Assembly (NCBI RefSeq): GCF_003073045.1
Contig: NC_037592.1
Coordinates: forward strand, 17,999,844 to 18,063,843
From: Pomacea canaliculata
Lineage: Eukaryota; Mollusca; Gastropoda; Architaenioglossa; Ampullariidae
Reading direction: 5' to 3'
Length of the DNA: 64,000 bases
The notes under the pieces were generated by a model that was not told the origin of the DNA, searched no databases, and saw only the letters and a program-made list of their open reading frames with translations. This document shows positions 33,898 to 42,893 of the stretch, piece by piece. Made by a program: the position numbers and the translations under genes. Position 1 is the stretch's first letter; each line of letters begins with the position of its first letter.

Positions 33898-34370
33898 GCC
33901 ATGACACGCGCTTTGTCGGCGTCTTAGGCCAAGAAACGTGTCTTAGCTTAAGTGCAGTCTTAGCTCAAGTTAAGACCGACTTTGCAATCTGTCTTAATCA
34001 GTACCTCACGATATCACATTCACAATCTTTCCCTGAGTAAATCAGAACCCGTTTGTCCAAATGCTCTGCAGTTTTCACAAACTTCCGGTCCAGTATGTTG
34101 TTTTCCTTCCATATACAAGATGTTCGCTAACAAGTTATTTTCTTTACATACACACTAAGCCATTTCCACCACGCATCATCTCCTTGTAATACACTAAAGC
34201 ACATTCGCGATGCACTATGACCAGCATCCGTGACAGCACATGAATGGGCAAAACCATGACTGTAATAAAGAGCCCGCGCTTATACAAACAAGCACACACA
34301 CACGCACTCGCACACACTCAAGAAAGAGAGAGAGGGAAGATAATCGTCTTGGCATTGAGATGATTATTCC

Positions 34371-34443
34371 TCTCTCTCTCTTTTTCTCTCTCTTTTTCTC
34401 TCTCTTTTTCTCTCTCTCTTTCTCTCTCGCTGTCTCTCTCTCT
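34371..34443. repeat. (CT)n/(CTCTTTTT)n microsatellite expanded in copy B
   Basis: Copy B has about 70 bases of ctctctcttttt-type units where copy A has only about a dozen bases (near 5,951-5,962). This is a slippage difference between the two blocks. Confidence 0.9.
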
Positions 34444-36148
34444 CCACACAATTATACATAAAATGTGTTGAGCACACAAAAATAAAAGTGTTCGTCCATG
34501 ATAACTTTAAACTAGTTATTCGTCAGAAGTCCTTACAATTATGAGGCTTACGAGGGACAAATCACTCATTGCTTAGCGGCAGTTCAAGCTGGAAAGTGTC
34601 TTTGATTGTTTAATATTAATGTACGGGGCTTATGTCAGCTTGGAGAACACTGCCAGACGCCATAAAACTTAAGTGCAGCAAGTCTCCAGGACTACAAAAA
34701 AAAAAGAAAAAAAGAAACAACAACAAAAAACAAAATCCAAAAAAACCCAGACAAACAAAAAACCAAAAGTAATACTAATACATCAAACACACCTTGTGAC
34801 TTATATAGCGCGCATTCACGCTCACAAAGGAGCATGCTCTCAGCCTTTAAGACATGGACAGAATACGAGTGACGGAAGGAGAAAAACATAAGCAGAAAAG
34901 TAAAAAAGGATAAACATAGAGGACCTAGAGATGAATCAGGGAGCAGACAATGAGGATGGTCAGCGTCAAAGATTTGCAGAGAAAGACGAGCACGTGGACT
35001 ATTCAATTGTCTATCATCACAACTATTGACAGCTGTGTTGATTGGAGTAAGGAGTGACAAATTCATAAAACAGAAGACGGACCCAGTCACATACATGATT
35101 GATGCTTATCACGTTTTAAAAACATTAAACACAGAATGCAAAACGACAGGAATTGTATACAATATTGAAAGAGCACGTGTGGACGCAGTGTATCCATCGG
35201 TGCTACGTGTGTCTGTGACTTTTCTTCCAAAACAGCAGCAATGACATTGACAATGAGGTTGACATGTCACTCGTTTAGCATTTAGAAAGAACAGTTTCCT
35301 TCATGTGTTTTTTTTTCTACTTTTGTTTTTGTTGCAACATTAACATGTCGCTAAAGGTTTGCCGTAAGATACCAACAACTTTCACTGCTGTGTATTTTTT
35401 GGTGGGAGGGAATTTTTAAAATTTTCATCACGCAATATTTCGTACAATTTGCAAACAGCCAAAGTATCCGTTGCAAAGAAAAAAATATAATATAACAAAA
35501 AACCTTTGTTCGATTGCTGCAAATCTTTGAACCTAGTTTAAAAACTGGCCTCCACTGTAATTCATCATTGAAAAATTATCTTTTTTTTGTACTTGAATGA
35601 AACAAATCTTGGTCTCAAAAAAAAAAACAACAACAAAAAACAAAAAACAAACCCAAACAAACAAAAAAACCCTGCAACAACAAACAAAACAAAACAATCA
35701 AACAACAAACAAACAAACAAACAAACCAACAAAGAAACCTAGCTAAAACCCGTAAATTTTAAAGAAAAGAAATATGAAAAATCTACATTTCATGTAAGAC
35801 TCATTCAGTTTAGTTTCTTTCATTATAAATAATATAAATGACAGTAACCTATAAATGATCTAACTCAAACGACAAACAAAAATAGTAGGTGGGAGAGAAT
35901 TAGATGTCAATATATTACCGACAGAAATTACTTAATATGCAGTATAAAGTCTCGAAAGCTTTTCCAAATGCAAGTAAAAGCATAGCGTCTCTCTTTCATA
36001 GTACATCGTGTACCGACAGCTCTGTACTTCTCCCAGTCACAGGCTCTAGCAAACCATCATGGTTAGTCAGAACCGACTTTCTTATCAGAAACCTCATATT
36101 AACAATTTTACTCCACAGTGAAAATTCAATAATAACTGTCACAAATAT

Positions 36149-38188
36149 TCATTTGTTGTCACAAATATTCATTTGTGAAATTAAATACCTCTTCAACTCT
36201 GTTTGTCGACTTTTTTGTCTTTTCTCAAGCATGATGTTAAAAGTATACAGAAAGGGGTTAAGCACAGAGTTGAGCGGCAGAACCCAGACGACTATAGGCA
36301 CATATGCTTCCACGGCGATAGGAATACCGCTGGAAGCCATGAATCCTAACAAGCTGATGGGGAACCAACAGATGAAGTCCGCAACTGCTATGGTGATCAA
36401 TCTGCGAGCAATTGTCATGTCATTTGATTTCTTGGTACAATTAGAGGTGGACAACCTGTTAACGCGAACGGAACAAAAGATAAGCATCTGGCCAATAGCA
36501 ATAACAACGAAGAGGACAGAATTAAAAATAATTGTAAGATTAAACGCGTAACTTTTGCCGCCAAAAACCTTACGTGTGATGGGAAGCGGTACACAGAACC
36601 CGTTCTGAGTATAGAATTCCCAATGTGACATCATAGGCAGCAAAGGAATGATGGAAATAAACAATCCCGCGGTCCACACCACACCCGAGGCAAGCGAAGC
36701 GGATTTCCTTGAAAAACGAAAGTTGCTGAGAGGAAACTTGATGACCAAAAGTCGGTCAAGTGTGATCATGCAGATGAGTAGAGGCGAGACCTCGCAAGAC
36801 AACAGCGACAAGAAGCCTGTCAGTTTGCACAGGGAGCTTTTCCTCCACAACGCCTCGATCCACAGGTAGGAGCCCAAGAACAAACGGTCAACCACACCTA
36901 TCATCGCCAGATAAACACCCATTAGAAAGTCGGCCACACAGAGGTTTGTCACGAAGACGTCGAAACCCAGAGACCTGGTGTTCTTACTCACAAAGACGCG
37001 ATACACGAAGCTACCCGAGTTTCCAGCGAGAGCCAGGGTAGCGAAGATCGCCAGGAACACGCGGTACACGTCTGAGCCCACGAGCGACTCGCAGGAGGAG
37101 ATTTCGTCGGCCGGCGCCTCGCACACCTGCACATGCTGCAGGAAGGGCAGAGTCTCCGGACAGCAGATTTTGTAGTTGTCTGCATACAGGTACTCCAGTT
37201 TGGGCAAATTCCTAAATGCTTGCTGAGGATAATAAGACACAGGGGATCCCCTCAAGTCCAGCATGTGAAGCTTGGGAAGATAGAAGGCGTCTTCAACAAC
37301 GCTCTGAATGTCACAGTAGGAGATGTTTAATGTTGTTAGGTTAGGGAACCTTTGTGGAAAGACGTTGTCTAACTCCTGAATCTTTATACGAGAAAAGTCA
37401 ACGCTCGTTATGTATGTAAAGATGAATGGGACGTCCTCGCCTACTGGGTACAAAGACACTAAGGGGTTTCCCGAGAGAGATAAGCTCTGAAGCTTATGGA
37501 AATTCCATAAAAATTGGCTGTTAATTACCTGGATGAGGTTGTCGCTGAGATCTAGACTTCTCAGGTTGATGAGGTTGACGGCCTGTAGAGAAGTGATGTT
37601 ACAATTGGCTAGACTGAGGTGAACCAGCATCGTGTTGTTGCTCACGTCTCTCAAGGTCAGGCCAGATGAGCGGGCGTCCAGAAAGCGGAGGTCGAGATGT
37701 TGACTCACAGGGAACCAGTCTGTGCAGGTGAAAGCCAAGCCGTGACACACACATGTGTCAGGACAAGTCAGGTTACACACCAGCTCGTCGTCTGCCTGCG
37801 GACACTGCGGCCAGCCGTCACACATGTGGTCAGCGTGCACACAGACGTGCGAGGCGCGACAACGGTAGTAGCCGGGACAGGTGTAGGTGTCGCACGCCAA
37901 CTCGTCCTCTTTCCCAGGACAGTCGTACACACCGTTACACCGCAAGTATACTGGGAGACAGTAAAAGACGATCTCTGGGCATTGGAAGTGACTCTCAGGA
38001 CACACAAATGGCAACGAGTGGTTCAAGGCAATCATCATGATCTCTCCTGTAGGGCTGAGATCCATTATCGCTGGGGGTCGTGACGTTGGACCTTTTTTTA
38101 TCTCTCGCTGTAAGGTTAGGCAGCCTAGTTCATCCGTGCCATCAACACATTGAATAACATCATCGCACACAGCCTCCTCGGAAACACA
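36149..38188 (-). CDS. - strand receptor copy B, exon 4: LDLa repeats, LRR block, 7TM domain (intact)
   Basis: The exon has 2,040 nt, 680 codons including the stop, entered in phase 0 after gttttcag. Domain content equals copy A: a split LDLa, LDLa modules ending DELAC and DELVC, the cap CPDTCVCHG, LRRs, the hinge CCPETLPFL..SSCESL, and 7TM with NLCVAD, TLDRLL, ICWFPISLLG and NPFLYT. By hand I count about 30 substitutions against copy A, roughly half changing an amino acid (for example Tyr to Trp, His to Asp, Val to Phe, Glu-Met to Ala-Leu). Four changed codons differ at two bases. TM5 reads FNSVLFVVIAIGQML, the sequence lost by frameshift in copy A. Confidence 0.95.
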   Translation of the reverse strand, partial: CVSEEAVCDDVIQCVDGTDELGCLTLQREIKKGPTSRPPAIMDLSPTGEIMMIALNHSLPFVCPESHFQCPEIVFYCLPVYLRCNGVYDCPGKEDELACDTYTCPGYYRCRASHVCVHADHMCDGWPQCPQADDELVCNLTCPDTCVCHGLAFTCTDWFPVSQHLDLRFLDARSSGLTLRDVSNNTMLVHLSLANCNITSLQAVNLINLRSLDLSDNLIQVINSQFLWNFHKLQSLSLSGNPLVSLYPVGEDVPFIFTYITSVDFSRIKIQELDNVFPQRFPNLTTLNISYCDIQSVVEDAFYLPKLHMLDLRGSPVSYYPQQAFRNLPKLEYLYADNYKICCPETLPFLQHVQVCEAPADEISSCESLVGSDVYRVFLAIFATLALAGNSGSFVYRVFVSKNTRSLGFDVFVTNLCVADFLMGVYLAMIGVVDRLFLGSYLWIEALWRKSSLCKLTGFLSLLSCEVSPLLICMITLDRLLVIKFPLSNFRFSRKSASLASGVVWTAGLFISIIPLLPMMSHWEFYTQNGFCVPLPITRKVFGGKSYAFNLTIIFNSVLFVVIAIGQMLIFCSVRVNRLSTSNCTKKSNDMTIARRLITIAVADFICWFPISLLGFMASSGIPIAVEAYVPIVVWVLPLNSVLNPFLYTFNIMLEKRQKSRQTELKRYLISQMNICDNK

Positions 38189-41100
38189 CTGAAAACAATG
38201 ACATTACATTAATGGTGTATAAATCGGCAGGATCTTCTTCTTGCAATAAAGCAGTTCTAATGTACATGAAAGTTCATTGTTAATAAAGACATCACTATTG
38301 TTAAAATACATATTTAAAAACGATGCACAAGCTTCGAAAGCCCTCATCGTTTAGGTATTTCGGTTTCATTTACCTGTTTGTTGAGACACTTGAAGGGAGA
38401 CGATGGTGGGCAAGGAAGAAACTCACAGAAAGTCTCGTCACTGCCGTCGTTGCAGTCGAAACGATGATTACAGACAAGGGTGTAGGCAACTCGCTGGTAC
38501 CCTCGGGTGCACGAGAAGTCAGGTGTCACAGACATGAGAGGCGTACCTTGGGACCGACGCGAGTCACGCATGTCAGTCCAACAGCTGCTACTGACGTCAT
38601 AAGCGAAAAATGAGTGCGTCACGTGGTGTGACGGACACCGCACAAAGGCCGGTGACCACTGCAACGTAGCTCGAGGTTCGCTGATTTGTGGGAGAGTTTG
38701 TGGTTTTTGTAAGGAGAGTTCACAAAGAAAGTAGGTCTGGTCTGCCCCTAAACAAGATCTGTTATGGATTACTAAAGTCTTTGAATGTACAGCAGAATAG
38801 CAGCCACTGTGTGAATGGACTACGAAATTTTCAGGAAGAAAGTGAGCAAATACTCCATTTCGCCACACGAGTCCATGTCTGTAGCTACAGCGGGGAAAAA
38901 AAATCATGTTTAAGTAATGATTTGAAGGAAGTTTTTCGAGTTTTGAAGTAATTGGATTGTCCTACCATGGCACTGCTACACATAGTTACTGTACACAGTA
39001 GGTATATGCAGTCTAGTCTGACTGTCTGACAATATACACTTAAAAAATAATGTACTTTACAAAACGCTCAATTCTCGCCTCTCCTGCGCTCCTCTACCCG
39101 TCAACAACAATGCAGTTACGTTATGCAGAGTGACTCTCAAAGAGGAGAACGGTCTTAATTAGCACTAGATACTAAAACTCAAAGTACAAAAGACAGTGAA
39201 GAGAGAGAGAGCAGGGTAGTAGTGAACTATGTTTATGTGTAATGCTGACGAGAGGAGCTGCTTTAATGTACGGTTAAGAAGACTCAATGGTGGTTCAGTG
39301 GTGGATATACTTACAAGTGAAGAGAGCTCCACTGCTCTGTGGGTAAAGAGCGGGTCAACAAGCGTGATTGTTTTAACAAGTGCAGACAGCGTGCACTGAG
39401 TGAACGATTTGTAATAGGGATGTAGAGGAAGAGAATGAGTGTGTGTTTGTGTGTTGGTGTATGTGTGGGGGGTGTATTGGTATTTTACGCCGAGCCAGCA
39501 GCTAAGGCTATATTACGGGAAGACAGCCAGCTCTGTAAACAGGTGCTATACGCAGAGAAAAAACTGCTTACCCGAGACGATATCTGAACCCAGGACAGTC
39601 AATCCTCACTGTCTTGGTAACAGACGCTAACCGTTGCGCCACCAGACCACCCACAGAGAAAAAGAATTTCGGAGAAATAGGCACACGCGCATCTACAGAA
39701 ATTAAAAGCAGCGCTTGTAGTGAGAGAAAGAACGGACAGCTAGCAAAGAACAAAGGAAAGGAATGACATTTATCTCCTTTTTATGGTTTTATTTCGAGCA
39801 CCAGAAGTTGATCAGGGTAGCATGAGAGTAAGGAATTAAGTAACCAAGAACGAAAGAACAGGCACGTGCATGCGGGTGGTGTGTTGTATTTACGGTTACT
39901 CTGACACGCCTGTGCAAAGGGCAATTGTTTTATTCTTAACCTTTTGCCTGTTTGCTATTTTAATTTCTTGTAGGCGTTAGAGACGCCTGTCACTTCTTTT
40001 TAAGTGTTATTCCAAGTATGTATTAAATTAGTCTGTTTTGTACCGGAATTTTGTATCTGTTATTGGTGTTGTGGTCTGCGCTCAGTTGTGGTTTGACAGA
40101 CCTGACAGGTTGTGCGTTCGTTGCCGGCTGTTCGAGCGGGCCCGAGCGTGCGTCCGGTGACGTCAGGGGCGGTCCCGCGACAATGCAAAAGGAACCTTGG
40201 TTTTACCTGGCTGATGACTTGGTTTTACCTGGCTGATGACTTGGTTTTACCTGGCTGATGACTTGGTTTTACCTAGCTGATGACTGTATTTCGTAATCAA
40301 CATTGAGGACGCTAATTCCGTATTAACATTGTGACGCACACTGGATGGAAAACAGTTGGCGTTGGTAGACCAAAAGTTTTTGTTGATTAAAATCAGATTG
40401 TTTTGCTTGAGCTTAAAATAACAAGAAGATAAATGCCAGTTCAACAATTCTTCGAAGACTCGAAAAAGACATTTCAAGTGATCAGCCAGTGTTAGTCGTC
40501 TGTTTGTAGGTGACATTTCGTGATTCTAAACAAAAGTGGCTCGATTGTCGTCAAGAAACTTGCTTTCTGGTAAACATTTAGAATGAGACGCATTCCTACA
40601 CTTTTAGTTTGTGGGAGTAGGCTAAAGAATTTTGTGCAGAACTTTGTAATTATAGACTTTGTTATTAGCTGCATCTTATTACTCTAATCATTAGCTATGC
40701 TGTTGCAATAGACAAATTACAAATTTTGCCTCGTTATTTTGCCAGCCGCTCCTTCCTCCGCACTTTGTGGCAAAACGGACTTTTCCAGAAGATGCCCATT
40801 TCGCCACCTTGTTCAACATTCGTGTCGGGTGTAAAATGATTCGTTGGGTAAAGCATTCATTCTCAACACACTAGCAGGGTCACAAATACAGGATCATATA
40901 CTCTCTTGATGTTGTCACCCTCACATCTTAAGGTGCTCGGAGGCGGATGAGACAGCGAGTCTAAACTGTTATTTCATCAAAGTATAAAGAAATAAAACGA
41001 CAATACTAATATTCTGAATACTCATCACGTATCATTATCAATTAAGGCGAGTCTACAGAAATCCTTGTGTAATCTTGTCAAATACTGCGGAGGCTTTAGA

Positions 41101-41959
41101 AAAAAAATATCAGCTTCAAACTATAACTTCACGAACATTGCAACAATTAACTTTCATAAAAATCTTAATTTTTCTCTTTAGCAAGTGTAGCATGATTTTA
41201 ACATGCTTGATTTGAGTAAAATCATAAATAACAGTTCATGAGGTTTAAGCTTTAATACTCACAGGTAGTTTACCGATTGGTAGCTTCTTTTTAGGCCAAC
41301 GAGGACGTTTTCATTTGGACGATACGCAAGTAAATGTTGGAGAGGCATCCATTTCTCAGGTTGGTGCTGGCAGATATCAGCGCCATAATCTCGAGACTCA
41401 CACATCATGTCTGCCTCAGGCCAGGGCACCGGTGTGGGTATTCCTCACAAAGAGGACACATCCTTGTCCATTCCTCGCGAAGCCTTGACCACACACGTCA
41501 CTGGTGTACGGACAGTCAGCCTCGTCCTCGGCGCCACGCAGTCGGACTCCAGGTTACACGGGAAGTGTTGTCGGAAGTCGGACCAGTGAGGCCGGAAGCA
41601 GTTCCACCTGTTGTCTGCCAGTCGCGTCAGGTAAAGCGGATACATTGTGGAAGGAGAAAAGGAGTTGAAACCAGAATGTGCATTCTGGATCCCAGCTGTC
41701 AAGGTAAACATACAACATCGTTGCTTCATAATACGAGGAGGTATCGTGTAGTTTGAACACACTCAGACCTGTGTGATGGGCTGAGGGTCTCTTTGTACAC
41801 CTGTACGACATCGCGGTGACAGTTATATATTGAACCGGCAAGATCCAAGTGAGAAAAACTTAACATGACCTTGTGTTGCTGTGGCACACGTATCTTAACC
41901 CAATCACTCATGAATGGAGGATAAGGCGTTTGTCCATCCACTTGGTGTTTGGACATATC
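36149..41959 (-). CDS. GRL101-like 7TM receptor, - strand gene, copy B (exons 2-4; exon 1 lost at gap)
   Basis: Exons 41,959-41,263, 38,884-38,374 and 38,188-36,149 match copy A in position, splice sites and phase. Exons 3 and 4 are fully open, and exon 4 supplies the intact 7TM region that copy A lacks. Exon 2 has several frame breaks. Exon 1, expected near 44.2 kb from the copy-A spacing, is absent; the sequence after the N run does not resemble it. Intron 3 is only 185 bp here because the hAT is absent, while intron 2 is about 2.4 kb because of an insertion. As assembled the gene is incomplete; whether it is functional cannot be judged. Confidence 0.85.
38374..38884 (-). CDS. - strand receptor copy B, exon 3: end of lectin-like domain and LDLa repeats
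   Basis: It is 511 nt like copy A, with acceptor gctgtag|CTAC at 38,884 and donor CAG|gtaaat at 38,374. It encodes the lectin-like C-terminal half, the degenerate LDLa-like stretch, the LDLa ending NDGSDETFC and half of the next. The frame is open. The 185-bp intron downstream includes the unoccupied hAT target site at about 38,349-38,356. Confidence 0.92.
39470..39652 (-). mobile_element. tRNA-derived SINE, - orientation
   Basis: On the reverse strand it reads tggcgcaacgg (A-box, 39,631-39,641), then gggttcagatatc at the B-box position, then the shared body acctgtttacagagctggct and aatatagccttagctgctgg. It is the same family as 19,285-19,470. The common head and body in opposite orientations confirm a dispersed repeat. 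Confidence 0.85.
40197..40284. repeat. 4 x 22-bp tandem repeat
   Basis: Four head-to-tail units of ttggttttacctggctgatg plus ac, with one substitution in the last unit. It lies inside the copy-B-only insertion. Confidence 0.95.
41263..41959 (-). pseudogene. - strand receptor copy B, exon 2 with multiple frame breaks
   Basis: This is the same exon as 12,048-12,747: CUB, LDLa and the first half of the lectin-like domain. Its splice sites are kept (gtttgtag|GATATG; CT|gtgagt). It is three bases shorter overall but contains many single-base and few-base insertions and deletions, so three overlapping frames are needed to read it, for example around the LDLa and at the CUB second half. The damage density rises toward the N gap at 42,794, which suggests unpolished contig-end sequence; true decay is the alternative. 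Confidence 0.8.
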
Positions 41960-42372
41960 CTACAAACAACACATGCAAATCACTCACAGACAGATAGATG
42001 CACGAAAACACACACACACTTGTCATAAACTATATTCCAATTATCTCTCAGGTAGCAACAAACTTGTCATTATCTAGCATTGTAATACCTCATTATAATC
42101 TAACTTGTCATAGCTATCTACGCTTTTTCTTGAAAAGGTAGCGAATCACATTTGCAGTGGAGGAACATCCAAGTATACAATGTTTCTAATTAAATTGAGT
42201 AACTATGGTGAAGATGTGCCGCTCCGTTGCAGACTGGGTATTTGACCCGACCTCTGTTCCGACCCCTGGATTGAAGTCCTGCAGACTCTATACCTGTCTA
42301 GTAGTTGTGTGTGCGTGTGACTAACGTAAGTCTTGGTGACCAAACTGTTCAGTGTGAGAGAGGACATGAGTA

Positions 42373-42793
42373 CAGCGGAACCTCGGTTAACGAACATAAT
42401 CAGTTCTTGAAAGTTGTTCGTTATCCGAAACAATTTTTCCCATAAGAAATAAATGAAATAGATTTCATTGGTTCCCAGCCCCAGTTGACTCGCTAATAAT
42501 TTGGAAATTACCGGCTATATAGTATGTTTTCATGAGAACAGTTATAATAAGCACATAAATGGAGTAAAATAAACTAAAAACATTAAACGAAAACATTTAA
42601 ACAGTAAGAAGACTACGTTTTGACGGCGTGGTGGATGGAGGTGTGGGGAAGAAGGGGTAGAATCTGATTGGATTTCCCCCCCCCCCACACCCACCAATGA
42701 GCACATTGACATTGTAAATTCGGGGGTGACTTCCCTTTTTCTGTCACTTTGAGGTTGAAAGAAAAAACTTATCAGTCGTTGCTCCAGCCGATG
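42373..42793. mobile_element. pogo/Tc1-mariner-like element, left part, cut by gap
   Basis: This is the left end and about 420 bp of the element seen whole at 13,160-13,939, starting cagcggaacctcgg after TA. It is lost at the N run. It has more indels against copy A than upstream sequence does. Confidence 0.85.
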
Positions 42794-42893
42794 NNNNNNN
42801 NNNNNNNNNNNNNNNNNNNNNNNNNNNNNNNNNNNNNNNNNNNNNNNNNNNNNNNNNNNNNNNNNNNNNNNNNNNNNNNNNNNNNNNNNNNNN
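42794..42893. other. Assembly gap, exactly 100 N
   Basis: One hundred N is the usual placeholder for a scaffold gap of unknown length. The left side is duplicated receptor DNA and the right side is not, so the true distance and even adjacency are uncertain. Confidence 0.99.

Larger units (their letters stand above)
28407..36148. other. Gene-poor interval between convergent receptor genes (copy B)
   Basis: This is the copy of 183-7,697. It holds the 3' untranslated region of the + strand receptor, a minisatellite, the small open frame at 31,607, the 188-bp MITE, a CT microsatellite and A/C-rich tracts (34,695-34,765; 35,618-35,735). No further gene is recognised. Confidence 0.7.
39158..41034. 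other. ~1.88-kb insertion in intron 2, present in copy B only
   Basis: Copy A reads ggtcttatcaatttaggcg where copy B has ggtctta, then about 1.88 kb, then attatcaattaaggcg. It could be an insertion in B or a deletion in A. The segment contains a SINE in reverse, a 4x22-bp tandem repeat and GC-rich stretches near 40,090-40,190. No long inverted or direct ends, transposase or reverse transcriptase were recognised. A short tta/ttatcaatt repetition at the junction may be a target-site trace. Confidence 0.75.
28226..42793. repeat. Segmental duplication, copy B (ends in assembly gap)
   Basis: This is the partner of 1-13,560. Large differences from copy A are absence of the 1.12-kb hAT, presence of a 188-bp MITE at 33,710, a CT-tract expansion at 34,371 and a ~1.88-kb insertion at 39,158. 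Single-base homopolymer differences are frequent throughout and become dense from about 41,300 to the gap. The true right boundary is hidden by the N run. Confidence 0.95.

Noticed and set aside
33705..34040. 111-codon Pro/Gly/Arg-rich + strand frame
   Set aside because: It runs through the 188-bp GC-rich MITE, and its start is inside the target-site duplication; copy A lacks it.
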